Assembly: GCF_003061515.1 (NCBI RefSeq)
Contig: NZ_CP028924.1
Span: 2,480,001 to 2,544,000, forward strand
DNA: 64,000 bases
Direction: 5' to 3'
Source: Colwellia sp. Arc7-D
GTDB lineage: Bacteria > Pseudomonadota > Gammaproteobacteria > Enterobacterales > Alteromonadaceae
In this document: positions 48,439 through 58,746 of the stretch, in pieces
Numbering within the stretch: the stretch's first letter is position 1
How the letters are laid out: every line of letters starts with the position of its first letter
Notes under the pieces: generated by a model
Told to the model about the DNA's origin: nothing
Databases searched by the model: none
The model's input: only the letters and a program-made list of their open reading frames with translations
Made by a program: the position numbers and the translations under genes

Positions 48439-49329
48439 CTACCGAATACCTTCACTTTGCCAAAGTTGCCAAATAGGGTTAGCTTGCTCTGGCATTATTA
48501 AGTTTCGTCCTAAATCGCTCCATCGACTTGGCTGATGAAAATCAGAGCCCATCGATGCATGTAAATCATATTCTGAACAATAGTTTAGCATTATTTTACG
48601 CTGCTCGTTATTCATCTGAGGTAACACGACTTCTAAACCGTCGCCTTGAGCCGCTTTAAAATCAACAATTAAACGCCTTAACCATTTAGCGGTTAAGTCA
48701 TATCTTATAGGATGCGCCATCACTGCAACACCACCTGCGGCGTGTATAGTTGCTACGGCCTCGTCAATGGTGCACCAATTAGGATTAACATAAGCACGTT
48801 TGCCTTTGCCAATATACTTGTCAAAAGCTGATTGCATTTTACTGACAATACCGCGATGTAAAAGCACTCTTGCAAAATGTGCGCGAGTAATAGAACCATC
48901 ACCTGCCATTGCTTTGGCTTGACTGTAAACATCACTAAAACCACATTTTTCGAGTTTCTCGCCCATGGTTTTTGCGCGGTCTTCTCGACGTTGCTGCTGC
49001 GCTGATATTAAGCTTTGTAATTGTGTATGCTCAGGGTCAATATTTAGACCAACAATATGAATTTCAAAACCTTGCCACTGGGTTGATATTTCAATGCCAT
49101 TAATCAAAGTTAATGGAATATTTTGATCTAAAATAGTTTGTTTTGCACTATCAAGGCCTTTAACGCTGTCGTGATCTGTGATCGCCAATACGTCAATTTG
49201 GAAGTTAACCGCCCGTTCTATCAGCTCTTTTGGTGTTAATGCACCGTCCGAGCAATTAGTGTGGCTGTGTAGATCAACCCGTAAGTTTGAAAAATCTTTA
49301 TCTTTAGTAAAATCAGTGGTTGACATCAT
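48439..49329 (-). CDS. rnm: RNase AM / PHP-domain phosphoesterase (YciV)
   Basis: This 296-residue PHP-domain protein has the metal-binding motifs DLHSHTNCSDGALTP, AITDHDSVKGL, VMAHPIRYDL and GSDFHQPSRW. Escherichia coli YciV/RNase AM removes 5' nucleotides from rRNA precursors and also hydrolyses 3',5'-nucleotide bisphosphates. It is divergent from the trp operon, as in Escherichia coli and Shewanella, which supports orthology. The start MMSTTDF could be either Met. Confidence 0.92.
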   Translation of the reverse strand: MMSTTDFTKDKDFSNLRVDLHSHTNCSDGALTPKELIERAVNFQIDVLAITDHDSVKGLDSAKQTILDQNIPLTLINGIEISTQWQGFEIHIVGLNIDPEHTQLQSLISAQQQRREDRAKTMGEKLEKCGFSDVYSQAKAMAGDGSITRAHFARVLLHRGIVSKMQSAFDKYIGKGKRAYVNPNWCTIDEAVATIHAAGGVAVMAHPIRYDLTAKWLRRLIVDFKAAQGDGLEVVLPQMNNEQRKIMLNYCSEYDLHASMGSDFHQPSRWSDLGRNLIMPEQANPIWQLWQSEGIR

Positions 49330-49460
49330 TACGCGAATCGGTTCTTCTATAGGGACTTAAAACTACCTAATAACATAGTCAAGTCACTAATTAGGCAAGT
49401 GAATAAAACAATTTTACTGAGATAAAACAGATAATGATACAAGTAAAACAAACTATTTCT

Positions 49461-49490
49461 ATGATTTGGTGGTGGCATAACTCTACATAA
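49461..49490 (+). CDS. trpL: trp operon leader peptide with three consecutive Trp codons
   Basis: The frame ATG ATT TGG TGG TGG CAT AAC TCT ACA TAA encodes MIWWWHNST. Three adjacent Trp codons directly before a set of alternative hairpins and a terminator mark it as the attenuation leader of trpEGDCFBA. The ribosome stalls here when charged tRNA-Trp is scarce. The ribosome binding site is weak. I found no convincing TrpR operator upstream (49330-49460). Confidence 0.93.
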   Translation: MIWWWHNST

Positions 49491-49557
49491 GTGGGTTGTG
49501 ATGTTTACTTGTAAGTAAAAACTTCGAAAACCCGCACCCTATTGCGGGTTTTTTGTT
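49476..49557 (+). promoter_or_regulatory. trp attenuator
   Basis: Three competing pairings are readable. The pause stem is CATAACTC (49476-49483) with GGGTTGTG (49493-49500). The antiterminator is GTGGGTT (49491-49497) with AACCCGC (49529-49535). The terminator stem is AAAACCCGC (49527-49535) with GCGGGTTTT (49544-49552), followed by T-rich sequence. An additional small hairpin TTTACTT/AAGTAAA lies in between (49504-49519). Stalling at the Trp codons frees segment 2 to form the antiterminator. The layout is that of classical enteric attenuation. Confidence 0.93.
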
Positions 49558-49593
49558 TTTAAAATTTTGAATAATTGAACGAGAGTAATAAGT

Positions 49594-49656
49594 ATGTTGC
49601 GCATTAAAGTTAAACGTTGGTTCTTATGGTGGCTTTTGCCTATTTACGCTGGATGA
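49594..49656 (+). CDS. Second Trp-rich mini-ORF between attenuator and trpE
   Basis: This 20-codon frame starts with ATG, preceded by GAGAG at about eight bases. The peptide opens MLRIKVKR and continues with a hydrophobic stretch containing WFLWWLL, three Trp in five positions. It lies after the terminator and 34 bases before the trpE start, so it is transcribed only on read-through. It may be a membrane-inserting small protein or a second tryptophan-sensing leader coupled to trpE. A T6 follows at 49661-49666 but no strong stem precedes it. I know of no description of such a peptide. Confidence 0.45.
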   Translation: MLRIKVKRWFLWWLLPIYAG

Positions 49657-49690
49657 CCGTTTTTTAAATAGATTATTAGTAGGAATACCC

Positions 49691-51421
49691 ATGAGCAATA
49701 CCCAAGAATATAAAACTGAAAAAATGCAGCCTGAAGCTGTGATAAACCATCAACAACCGGGTGCGGTTGTTACTATTACCGATACCTTAAGCTATCAAAG
49801 TGATCCCTTAGCTGTTTTTCACACTCTATGTGCTGATAAAGAAAATACGTTATTACTGGAATCAGCAGAAATTGATAAAAAGCATCAACTTAAAAGTTTA
49901 CTGCTTACCGACACCGCCGTTAAAATTGTTTGTAATGGTAATACTGTTCACTTTACTGCATTAAATAAAAACGGTGAAAATGCCCTGTCGTTTGCGAAAC
50001 AAGCATTAGCATTGAATGCAGCAATCACCGAAAACGGTAGTGACGACAATCAGGCATTTAGTGCCACATTTTCTGACATTAACGAACAATTAGATGAACG
50101 TTCTCGATTGCTTGCAATTAACCCTTTTCAAAGCTTACGTTTATTCAGTCAACTAGATAATACAACCCAACACCCGTTTGCGGTATTTTTAGGGGGTGCT
50201 TTTGCATTCGATATGATGTCGATGAGCGAATCATTACCTGAAGTTGCTGATGGCGAAAATACTTGCCCAGATTTTGTTTATTATCTCGCTGAAACGCTGA
50301 TTATTATTGACCATGAAAAACAATCAAGTGATGTAATTACCAATCAATTTACCGGCCCTGGATACGAAGAAGCTAAAGCAGCAGCATTAGCAAGAATTAA
50401 CGTAATAAAAACACGTTTAAGTACTGATATAACCGCTTCATTTGAACCTAAACCAGTTAACGCCGATAACAACAACACTGCGTCAAAAGAAGATGAACAG
50501 CTGCCATTAAGCTGTGATATTGACGATGAGGCTTTTTGCCAAATAGTTAATGACTTAAAAGAGAATATTTTAGCCGGTGACATTTTCCAAGTAGTACCGT
50601 CACGCACTTTTAGCCTGACCTGCTCAAATAACCTTAACGCCTATAAAGCACTAAAACACAGTAATCCAAGCCCTTATATGTTTTATTTGCAAGACAGTGA
50701 TTTTTGTATATTCGGCGCTTCGCCAGAGTCAGCACTTAAGTATCAACAAAGTAATCGACAAGTAGAGATTTACCCAATTGCCGGTACACGTCCTCGTGGC
50801 TTTAACGCTGACGGCAGTTTATCGCCTGATTTAGATAGTCGAATAGAGTTAGACTTACGATTAGATAAAAAAGAATTAGCCGAGCATATTATGTTGGTTG
50901 ATTTAGCACGTAATGACATCGCGCGCGTTAGCAAGCCTGGTACTCGTCATGTGGCTGAGCTATTAAAAGTCGACCGATATTCACACGTTATGCACCTTGT
51001 TTCTCGGGTCTGTGGCACATTAGAAATCGAATTAGATGCACTGCACGCTTACCAAGCTTGTATGAATATGGGCACATTGTCTGGTGCACCTAAAGTAAAA
51101 GCAACCTCACTTATTCGTGAAGTAGAAGGAAAACGCAGAGGTAGTTATGGCGGCGCAGTGGGTTACTTAACCGGCAATGGTGATATGGACACTTGTATCG
51201 TTATACGTTCAGCCTTCGTACAAAATAATCGCGCACAAATACAAGCTGGCGCAGGAGTGGTTTTTGACTCAGACCCACAATCAGAAACAAATGAAACCAG
51301 ACAAAAAGCTCAAGCAGTGATCAGTGCGATTAAAGAAGCAGAAGGTAAAGTATTAGTTATCTCTCATCAGGTAAGAAAAAATTTAACTAACAGCGATGTT
51401 ATGCACAAGGAAACGAAATAA
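49691..51421 (+). CDS. trpE: Anthranilate synthase component I
   Basis: This 576-residue enzyme converts chorismate to anthranilate with ammonia from TrpG. LLLESAEID near residue 60 is the Trp-binding feedback site, so allosteric inhibition is expected. The chorismate-binding domain contains GDIFQVVPSRTF, YPIAGTRPRGFN, LSGAPKVKATSLI and QAGAGVVFDSDP. The length is at the long end for the family because of an insertion near 250-275. AGGAA lies about five to six bases before the ATG. Its stop overlaps trpG by one base. Confidence 0.97.
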   Translation: MSNTQEYKTEKMQPEAVINHQQPGAVVTITDTLSYQSDPLAVFHTLCADKENTLLLESAEIDKKHQLKSLLLTDTAVKIVCNGNTVHFTALNKNGENALSFAKQALALNAAITENGSDDNQAFSATFSDINEQLDERSRLLAINPFQSLRLFSQLDNTTQHPFAVFLGGAFAFDMMSMSESLPEVADGENTCPDFVYYLAETLIIIDHEKQSSDVITNQFTGPGYEEAKAAALARINVIKTRLSTDITASFEPKPVNADNNNTASKEDEQLPLSCDIDDEAFCQIVNDLKENILAGDIFQVVPSRTFSLTCSNNLNAYKALKHSNPSPYMFYLQDSDFCIFGASPESALKYQQSNRQVEIYPIAGTRPRGFNADGSLSPDLDSRIELDLRLDKKELAEHIMLVDLARNDIARVSKPGTRHVAELLKVDRYSHVMHLVSRVCGTLEIELDALHAYQACMNMGTLSGAPKVKATSLIREVEGKRRGSYGGAVGYLTGNGDMDTCIVIRSAFVQNNRAQIQAGAGVVFDSDPQSETNETRQKAQAVISAIKEAEGKVLVISHQVRKNLTNSDVMHKETK

Positions 51422-52119
51422 TGAAATCAACTGATGCTTTACCTATCGCTTTACCAGAAATTGTTATGTTAGATAATCTTGACTCATTTACTTATAATTT
51501 GGTCGATGAGTTTCGTTGTTTAGGTTACCAACTGACCATTTATCGCCATACTATCAGTGCTGATTTTATTTTTAAAAAGTTACAAGAGAAGCAACAAAGT
51601 AATAACGCTGGCGTTATTTTAGTGCTTTCACCCGGACCTGGCGATCCTACGCATGCAGGTTGTTTAATGCCTTTAATTAAATTATGCGCCGGACAATTTC
51701 CTATCTTAGGTATTTGTTTAGGGCATCAAGCATTAATCCAACATTATGGCGGTGTAATAGCACGCGCACCTGAAGTAGTGCACGGAAAGTCGTCTAATAT
51801 TACCCACAACGGATTAGGCGCTTTTGATAATATTGATAGCCCTTTACCTGTAGCGCGTTATCATTCACTTGTTGCCAGCAAAATGCCAGAGCAACTGACC
51901 ATGACAGCCTATGTTAATTTATCCACTGACAATGATGAAATTACCTTACCTATGGCAATAGAGCATAGTAGCGATGCGGCCATCGGTTTTCAGTTTCATC
52001 CTGAATCGATATTAACCACATATGGCACCAATTTATTAGCCCAAAGCCTTAATCATTTATCCGCTTTGGCTAACCAAACTATTTATAAAGCACAAGGGCA
52101 TACTCATGACAACCACTGA
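51421..52119 (+). CDS. trpG: Anthranilate synthase component II (glutamine amidotransferase)
   Basis: This 232-residue class I amidotransferase domain has VLSPGPGDP, the nucleophile Cys in ILGICLGHQAL, and the His-Glu of FQFHPESIL. It supplies ammonia to TrpE. It is a separate gene and not fused to trpD as in Escherichia coli. It overlaps trpE by one base and trpD by 14 bases. Confidence 0.96.
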   Translation: MKSTDALPIALPEIVMLDNLDSFTYNLVDEFRCLGYQLTIYRHTISADFIFKKLQEKQQSNNAGVILVLSPGPGDPTHAGCLMPLIKLCAGQFPILGICLGHQALIQHYGGVIARAPEVVHGKSSNITHNGLGAFDNIDSPLPVARYHSLVASKMPEQLTMTAYVNLSTDNDEITLPMAIEHSSDAAIGFQFHPESILTTYGTNLLAQSLNHLSALANQTIYKAQGHTHDNH

Positions 52120-53206
52120 ACTAAGTAGCGAAAATTCACCAAAAACTCAGCCCGTGAGTAACGATGACATTACGCATAGTGCACTCAATACTTTAGTTGA
52201 TGGTAATTCACTAACACAACAGCAAAGTCATGATGTGTTTGAACAAGTGATCAATGGTTTTGTCGCGCCAGAACGTTTAGCGGCAATACTGACTGCGCTA
52301 AAAATTAAAGGTGAAACGCCAGCTGAAATTGCTGGTGCTGCGATTGCTATTCGCGCCAATGCTAGTGTTTTCCCGAGCCAGAGCACAAGTGTGGCTGATT
52401 GCGTAGGCACAGGCGGAGATGGCGCAAATACCATAAACATATCTACCACTGCGGCTATTTTAGCGGCTGCTTGTGGCTTAAAAATGGCAAAACATGGCAA
52501 CAGAAGTGTCTCAAGTATGTCTGGCTCTGCCGATTTACTCGAAGCACTCGGCGTAAACTTAACAATGTCACCTGAAGTGGCAAGTGAATGTTTAGCGCAA
52601 GCCAATATCTGCTTTTTATATGCTCCTGCTTACCATACTGGCTTCAAGCATGCTGCTCCGGTGCGTAAAGCTATGGCTATTCGAACCCTATTCAATATTT
52701 TAGGGCCGTTAGTTAATCCGGCAAAGCCCGACATTATGTTGTTAGGTGTTTATATTCCTGAATTAATTACCCCGATTGCACAAGCTCTGATGCTAACTGG
52801 TGTAAAACAAGCTTGGGTAGTTCATGGTAGTGGCTTAGATGAAATAGCGTTACATGGGAAAACACAAGTTACTGAGATAAGTCATGGTGAATTAACCGAG
52901 AAAGAAGTTACGCCTGCAGACTTTGGTTTAGAAAACTACACCCTAGAAGATATAAAAGGTGGAACGCCTGAAGAAAACGCCAAATTTATTCAAGCCATAT
53001 TAGCCGGTAAAGGCCAAGCTGCCCATAACAGCGCAGTTATTATTAATTGTGCAGCACTACTTTATTTACATCGCGAGCAGCTTAACGGTAAAGCCGATAC
53101 GTTATTGTTAGCGGCACAACACGCCACTCAGGTACTCGCCTCGGGTGCAGCAACAAAAACATTAGCAGATTTAGTACAAATATCGAACTCAGGAGTAACA
53201 GCATAA
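52106..53206 (+). CDS. trpD: Anthranilate phosphoribosyltransferase
   Basis: This 366-residue enzyme joins anthranilate and PRPP. The PRPP-binding loop is VGTGGDGANTINIST; KHGNRSVSSMSGSADLLEALG and HPAVRKAMAIRT-like APVRKAMAIRTLFNILGPL are the other family blocks. The start lies within the end of trpG (14-base overlap) and the stop overlaps trpCF by one base, so the operon is tightly coupled. An N-terminal extension of about 25 residues precedes the fold. Confidence 0.96.
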   Translation: MTTTELSSENSPKTQPVSNDDITHSALNTLVDGNSLTQQQSHDVFEQVINGFVAPERLAAILTALKIKGETPAEIAGAAIAIRANASVFPSQSTSVADCVGTGGDGANTINISTTAAILAAACGLKMAKHGNRSVSSMSGSADLLEALGVNLTMSPEVASECLAQANICFLYAPAYHTGFKHAAPVRKAMAIRTLFNILGPLVNPAKPDIMLLGVYIPELITPIAQALMLTGVKQAWVVHGSGLDEIALHGKTQVTEISHGELTEKEVTPADFGLENYTLEDIKGGTPEENAKFIQAILAGKGQAAHNSAVIINCAALLYLHREQLNGKADTLLLAAQHATQVLASGAATKTLADLVQISNSGVTA

Positions 53207-54594
53207 TGAGTAATATTCTTGAGCAAATCGTTGAAAATCGACGTATTGAGATAGAGCATTTAAAGAAAGAATTACCGTTAGCAAGCTTTATTGATGATTT
53301 AACACCTTCAAAAAAAGATATGTATCAAGCGCTAACGCGTACAGCAGAAAAACCTTACGCTGGCTTTATTTTAGAATGTAAAAAAGCATCACCATCAAAA
53401 GGTTTGATCAGAGCTGATTTTAATGTCGCAGAAATAGCCGGTATTTATGATAATTACGCGGCGGCAATATCAGTACTGACCGAGCATAAATATTTCCAAG
53501 GCGACTTTAGCTATTTAAAAACCGTTAGTGATTTCGTTAAGTGCCCAGTACTGAATAAAGATTTCTTTTTTGATACCTACCAAGTTTATTTGGCCAGACA
53601 TTATGGCGCCGACGCAATATTACTTATGCTGAGCGTGCTCAATGACGAAGAATACAATGAGCTGGCAGCTGTTGCACAGTCGTTAAACTTAGCTATTTTG
53701 ACTGAAGTTTCTAACGAAGAAGAATGCGAACGCGCGATTAGCTTAAATGCAAAACTCATTGGTATTAATAATCGCAACTTACGTGATCTTTCAACCGATA
53801 TTTCACGTACCTTTGACTTAGCGCCAACATTACCTGATGATCGCATCGTTATTTCTGAATCAGGCATATATAATAATGCACAAGTGAGAGAGCTTGCCCC
53901 AGCCGTTGATGGCTTTTTAGTTGGCAGCTCGGTTATGGCTGAAGATGATATTGATTTAGCATGTCGGCAATTAATATTTGGTCACAATAAAGTGTGTGGT
54001 TTAACAAGCCCGGAACATGCTTCGTTTGCAATTAATGCGGGTGCAGAATTTGGCGGACTTATCTTTGCTGAGAAATCACCTAGGTGTATTGATAAAGCAC
54101 AGGCAAAAGTTATTATCAGTGATAACCCAAGCTTAAAATATGTTGGTGTATTTGTTAATCATTCGCAAGATACTGTGCTTGAATTCGCACATGAATTGCA
54201 ATTATCAGCGGTACAATTGCATGGTCAAGAAAGCCAAGAATACATTAATAGTTTAAGAGAAAAGTTGTTTCAACATTGTCAAATATTTAAAGCGCTACCT
54301 GTTGAAAACAAGGTGCCAACTTTACCCAGTAATGTCGACCATATTGTACTCGACGGTAAAAATGCTGGCAGCGGTCAGGCTTTTAACTGGCAAGCGTTAG
54401 CTGATAGCGAGCAAGACTTATCGCGTTGTTTTTTAGCTGGCGGCTTACAACAAGATAATATCACCCAAGCGTGCGGGCAATTGAACAACCACGAATTATT
54501 TGGCTTAGATATCAACTCAGGTGTTGAATCTAGCCCAGGCATTAAATGTCGCGAAAAGCTCAATGAAGTTTTCGCCCAAATACGGAATTATTAA
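53206..54594 (+). CDS. trpCF: Bifunctional indole-3-glycerol phosphate synthase / phosphoribosylanthranilate isomerase
   Basis: This 462-residue protein carries two TIM barrels. TrpC occupies about residues 1-255 ([49 protein letters not shown]). TrpF follows from about 260 ([52 protein letters not shown]). Fusion in this order is the rule in gammaproteobacteria. It converts phosphoribosylanthranilate via CdRP to indoleglycerol phosphate. The trpB start follows one base after its stop codon. Confidence 0.96.
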   Translation: MSNILEQIVENRRIEIEHLKKELPLASFIDDLTPSKKDMYQALTRTAEKPYAGFILECKKASPSKGLIRADFNVAEIAGIYDNYAAAISVLTEHKYFQGDFSYLKTVSDFVKCPVLNKDFFFDTYQVYLARHYGADAILLMLSVLNDEEYNELAAVAQSLNLAILTEVSNEEECERAISLNAKLIGINNRNLRDLSTDISRTFDLAPTLPDDRIVISESGIYNNAQVRELAPAVDGFLVGSSVMAEDDIDLACRQLIFGHNKVCGLTSPEHASFAINAGAEFGGLIFAEKSPRCIDKAQAKVIISDNPSLKYVGVFVNHSQDTVLEFAHELQLSAVQLHGQESQEYINSLREKLFQHCQIFKALPVENKVPTLPSNVDHIVLDGKNAGSGQAFNWQALADSEQDLSRCFLAGGLQQDNITQACGQLNNHELFGLDINSGVESSPGIKCREKLNEVFAQIRNY

Positions 54595-54595
54595 G

Positions 54596-55843
54596 ATGTT
54601 AAAATCTACAAGTGAAAATCAGCCTAAAAAAACCTTACCAGCCTACTTCGGTGAGTTTGGTGGCATGTTTGTGGGCGAATTGTTAGTGCCTGCTTTAGAA
54701 CAGCTAGAGCAAGCCTTTATTGAATCGCAAACCGATGAAGTTTTTTTAGCCGAGTTCAACAAATTATTAACTAGCTATGCTGGCCGACCAACGCCACTAA
54801 CATTGTGTCGTAATATTGTTAAAAACCCATTAGCTAAAATTTACCTAAAGCGTGAAGATTTACTGCACGGTGGCGCACACAAAACCAACCAAGTGTTAGG
54901 ACAAGCCTTACTTGCCAAGCGCATGGGGAAAACAGAAATAATTGCAGAAACTGGCGCGGGTCAACATGGTGTTGCTACTGCGATAGCCTGCTCGTTATTA
55001 GGTTTAAAATGTAAAGTTTATATGGGCGCAGTTGATTGTCAGCGTCAGCAACCGAACGTTTTTCGTATGCAATTAATGGGTGCAGAAGTTATTCCCGTAA
55101 CAGCTGGTAGCGGTACACTTAAAGATGCGGTGAATGAAGCTTTACGTGATTGGTCAGCAAATTATGAAAACGCGCACTATTTATTAGGCACGGCGGCGGG
55201 TCCTCACCCGTTCCCGACGATTGTACGTGAATTTCAAAAAATGATCGGCGAAGAAGCAAAACAACAGTTATTAGCAGAAGAAGGTCGTTTACCTGATTAC
55301 GTTATTGCCTGTGTTGGAGGTGGCTCAAATGCTATTGGTATGTTTAACGATTTTATCGGCGATGAAAACGTTAAGCTCATCGGTGTTGAAGCTGGCGGTA
55401 AAGGCATTAATACCGCACACCACGGTGCAACCTTAGTTGCAGGCACTAAAGGCATGTTACATGGTAACTACACCTACATTATGCAAGACAAGGCTGGACA
55501 AATTGAAGAGTCTTACTCAGTATCGGCTGGTCTTGATTACCCTGCGGTAGGTCCACAACACGCACAATTAAAGGATTCTGGTCGTGCTCAATACGTGCCA
55601 ATTAATGACGATGAAGCATTAGAAGCATTTCAATTGTTAGCGCGTAACGAAGGTATAATTCCGGCTTTAGAGTCATCTCACGCCTTAGCGCATGCTTTAA
55701 AAATGGCTGATAAAGTAACCGAGGAAACTATCTTTTTGGTTAATTTATCAGGCCGAGGAGATAAAGATTTAGCGCATGTTAACGCGATTATATCACCCGA
55801 GACTGCTGAGAAAAGTAACGTTAAACACAGAGGAGAAGCATAA
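54596..55843 (+). CDS. trpB: Tryptophan synthase beta chain
   Basis: This PLP enzyme of about 415 residues joins indole and serine. I chose the ATG at 54596, giving [20 protein letters not shown]; a longer frame from 54521 would add 25 residues that overlap trpCF in another frame. The PLP Lys lies in [12 protein letters not shown] and the phosphate-binding loop is [24 protein letters not shown] carries the Glu and Gln of the active site. It overlaps trpA by one base. Confidence 0.97.
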   Translation: MLKSTSENQPKKTLPAYFGEFGGMFVGELLVPALEQLEQAFIESQTDEVFLAEFNKLLTSYAGRPTPLTLCRNIVKNPLAKIYLKREDLLHGGAHKTNQVLGQALLAKRMGKTEIIAETGAGQHGVATAIACSLLGLKCKVYMGAVDCQRQQPNVFRMQLMGAEVIPVTAGSGTLKDAVNEALRDWSANYENAHYLLGTAAGPHPFPTIVREFQKMIGEEAKQQLLAEEGRLPDYVIACVGGGSNAIGMFNDFIGDENVKLIGVEAGGKGINTAHHGATLVAGTKGMLHGNYTYIMQDKAGQIEESYSVSAGLDYPAVGPQHAQLKDSGRAQYVPINDDEALEAFQLLARNEGIIPALESSHALAHALKMADKVTEETIFLVNLSGRGDKDLAHVNAIISPETAEKSNVKHRGEA

Positions 55844-56679
55844 TGAGCCAAGCAACTAACATAACTAATGTAAGTACTCGTTATGACCAAGCGTTTGAAA
55901 AGCTCGCAGCCAAAAAAGAAGGAGCATTTATTCCTTTTGTGATCATCGGCGATCCAAACCCTGAACAGTCTTTTGAAATAATTAAAACCCTTATTGATGC
56001 TGGCGCAGATGCTTTAGAGCTAGGCATACCGTTTTCAGACCCAAGTGCCGACGGTTTAACCATACAAATGGCTGCTCTTCGTGCATTAAAAGCTAATACG
56101 AATACCGACATTTGTTTAGATATTTTAGCCAAAGTTCGTGCCTATTCGCCTGACACTCCAATTGGTTTGTTACTTTATGGCAACTTAGTATTTGCTCGCG
56201 GTATTAATAATTTTTATCGTGATGTGGCTGCTGCGGGTGTTGACTCAGTGCTAATTGCTGACTTACCCATTCGTGAGAGTGAGCCTTTTAGACAGGCGGC
56301 AATTGCCAATAATGTAGCACCTATTTTTATTGCTCCGCCTAATGCCAGTGAAGCAACTTTACAAAAAGTCGCTGATTACGGTTCTGGTTATACTTATGTA
56401 TTAAGTCGTGTTGGCGTAACAGGTACAGAAACTGAAGCTGAAATGACTGGTCATAAGCTGATTGATATTTTAGACAAACACCAAGCTGCGCCTTCGGTTA
56501 TTGGTTTTGGTATATCAAAGCCTGAACAAGTAGAAGCGGCATTAGCCACAGGGGCAAAAGGTGCTATTAGTGGCTCTGCTGTGGTCAAAATAATTGAAAA
56601 TAATCTCGATGATAATGACAAAATGTTAGCCGAATTAGCGAGTTTTGTTATCGCGATGAAACTGGCGACTAAGCTTTGA
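55843..56679 (+). CDS. trpA: Tryptophan synthase alpha chain
   Basis: This 278-residue TIM barrel cleaves indoleglycerol phosphate to indole, which is passed to TrpB. The family marker is [20 protein letters not shown], with the catalytic Glu and Asp, followed by [19 protein letters not shown] and [14 protein letters not shown]. It is the last gene of the trp operon and is followed by a bidirectional terminator. Confidence 0.97.
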   Translation: MSQATNITNVSTRYDQAFEKLAAKKEGAFIPFVIIGDPNPEQSFEIIKTLIDAGADALELGIPFSDPSADGLTIQMAALRALKANTNTDICLDILAKVRAYSPDTPIGLLLYGNLVFARGINNFYRDVAAAGVDSVLIADLPIRESEPFRQAAIANNVAPIFIAPPNASEATLQKVADYGSGYTYVLSRVGVTGTETEAEMTGHKLIDILDKHQAAPSVIGFGISKPEQVEAALATGAKGAISGSAVVKIIENNLDDNDKMLAELASFVIAMKLATKL

Positions 56680-56732
56680 ATTAGCAGCTTTGAGTTAACA
56701 GCTATCAGTTAAAAGTGGTTCGGTTTGAACAT

Positions 56733-56769
56733 AAAAAAGCTCATAAGGTTTAACTTATGAGCTTTTTTT
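56733..56769 (+). terminator. Bidirectional intrinsic terminator between trpA and glnS
   Basis: AGCTCATAAG and CTTATGAGCT form a 10-bp stem around a six-base loop, with A-run before and T-run after, so it can stop transcription from both trpA and the convergent glnS. Confidence 0.93.
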
Positions 56770-56821
56770 ATTGCCTCTTAGTTTCTAAATCAATGGCTAT
56801 TAGCCAGTGATTAAATAATAA

Positions 56822-58504
56822 CTATGCTGATTTTTTTTCCCAAGTATCACGTAAACCAACGGTACGGTTGAATACGAGTTTACCTGCGGCAGTATCTTCT
56901 GTTGAGATTTTATTATCTAAACAAAAGTACCCTTGGCGTTCAAACTGAAATGCTTGTTCAGGCTTTGCATTAGCTAAATAAGGTTCAACTTTTGCATTAC
57001 TGATGATAGTTAGTGAGTCAGGGTTAATCACCGAATGAAAGTCTTCTGCTGCACCTGGATTTGGCACCGTAAATAAACGTTCATACAAACGAATTTCTGC
57101 ATCAAGACTTTGCTCAGCAGAAACCCAATGAATAACACCTTTAGGTTTAGTACCATCAGTAGGATTTTTACCTAAGGTTTCTGGATCGTACTGGCAATAA
57201 ACCGTAGTCACGTTCCCTTCTGCATCTTTATCACAACGAGTAGCCGTAACAACATAAGCGCCACGTAAACGAACAGCTTTGTCTAATACTAAACGTTTAT
57301 ATTTCTTATTAGCTTCTTCACGAAAGTCTTCTGCTTCTATGTAAAGTTCTTTAGAAAAAGGAACAACACGCGAGCCATGGCTTTCGTCACTTGGATGATT
57401 TTTAACATCAAGGTTTTCAACTTGCCCGTCAGGATAGTTTTCAATCACCAATTTAATAGGGTCTAAAACGGCCATTGCACGTGGAGCATTGTCATTTAAG
57501 TCTTCACGAATACAAGCATCTAACACGCTCATTTCGACGGTGTTATCCATTTTAGTTACACCGATACGTTTGGTAAATTCACGCAGTGAACCGGGTGTAA
57601 AGCCTTTACGACGGAAACCCGCAATCGTTGGCATACGCGGGTCATCCCAACCATGTACTAACTTATCTTCCACTAAGCTATTTAATTTTCGCTTGCTCAT
57701 TACGGTATATTCAAGATTTAAGCGTGAAAATTCGTATTGATGTGGAATAGTTTCAATCGAGATATTATCGATAACCCAGTCATATAAACGACGGTTGTCC
57801 TGAAACTCTAAGGTACACAATGAGTGCGTTACGCCTTCAATGGCGTCAGAAATACAATGAGTAAAATCGTACATTGGATAAATGCACCATTTATCCCCTG
57901 TTTGGTGATGATGGGCAAATTTAACACGATAAATAATAGGATCACGCATACACATAAAGCTCGATGCCATATCGATTTTAGCGCGCAATGCACACTCACC
58001 TTCTTTAAAGTCACCGGCTTTCATTTTTGCAAACAAAGCGAGGTTTTCTTCAACAGAAGTATCACGATAAGGGCTATTTTTACCTGGTTGCTTTAACGTA
58101 CCACGGTACTCACGCGTTTCTTCACCATTTAAAAAACAAACGTAAGCTAAACCTTTTTCGATAAGCTCAACAGCATAACCATACAAGCGGTCAAAATAAT
58201 CTGAAGAATAGTGAATATCGCCAGCCCATTCAAAACCTAACCATTTAACGTCTGCTTGAATAGAGTTTACGTAATCAATATCTTCTTTTTCAGGGTTAGT
58301 ATCATCAAAGCGTAAATTACATAAACCCTGATAATCTTGAGCAACACCAAAATTTAAACATATAGATTTCGCATGACCAATATGTAAAAAACCATTCGGC
58401 TCAGGCGGAAAACGTGTTTGTATTTGACTATGCTTGCCACTAGCTAGATCAGCATCAATAATTTGACGAATAAAATTGGTAGGACGGTTTTCTACTTCCG
58501 ACAT
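56822..58504 (-). CDS. glnS: Glutaminyl-tRNA synthetase
   Basis: This class I synthetase of about 560 residues starts at the ATG at 58502-58504 ([11 protein letters not shown]) with GGGG about nine bases upstream; an in-frame TTG two codons before is less likely. It has the HIGH motif in [15 protein letters not shown] and the KMSKS-like [11 protein letters not shown]. The anticodon-binding beta-barrels follow from about residue 340. It charges tRNA-Gln directly, so an amidotransferase route for Gln is not needed. The 242-base region upstream (58505-58746) has no gene. Confidence 0.97.
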   Translation of the reverse strand: MSEVENRPTNFIRQIIDADLASGKHSQIQTRFPPEPNGFLHIGHAKSICLNFGVAQDYQGLCNLRFDDTNPEKEDIDYVNSIQADVKWLGFEWAGDIHYSSDYFDRLYGYAVELIEKGLAYVCFLNGEETREYRGTLKQPGKNSPYRDTSVEENLALFAKMKAGDFKEGECALRAKIDMASSFMCMRDPIIYRVKFAHHHQTGDKWCIYPMYDFTHCISDAIEGVTHSLCTLEFQDNRRLYDWVIDNISIETIPHQYEFSRLNLEYTVMSKRKLNSLVEDKLVHGWDDPRMPTIAGFRRKGFTPGSLREFTKRIGVTKMDNTVEMSVLDACIREDLNDNAPRAMAVLDPIKLVIENYPDGQVENLDVKNHPSDESHGSRVVPFSKELYIEAEDFREEANKKYKRLVLDKAVRLRGAYVVTATRCDKDAEGNVTTVYCQYDPETLGKNPTDGTKPKGVIHWVSAEQSLDAEIRLYERLFTVPNPGAAEDFHSVINPDSLTIISNAKVEPYLANAKPEQAFQFERQGYFCLDNKISTEDTAAGKLVFNRTVGLRDTWEKKSA

Positions 58505-58746
58505 CCACAAAACCCCTAAAATAGTAAAAATTTAAATAACATAATTGAAGATATTATATCAATAGAATTAACCTAAGCGCACCTAAAGAATATAAATTCT
58601 CCTATATAAAGCGAAATATAAGTAAACTTACGCTCATTTACGACAACATATAAGGCAGAACAGTCCATTTTACTGAACTTGTGCAACGCCATTGCAAAAT
58701 AAATTAAAGATTTAGAAAACCATTCACATCAGACCAGTAAATTGTT

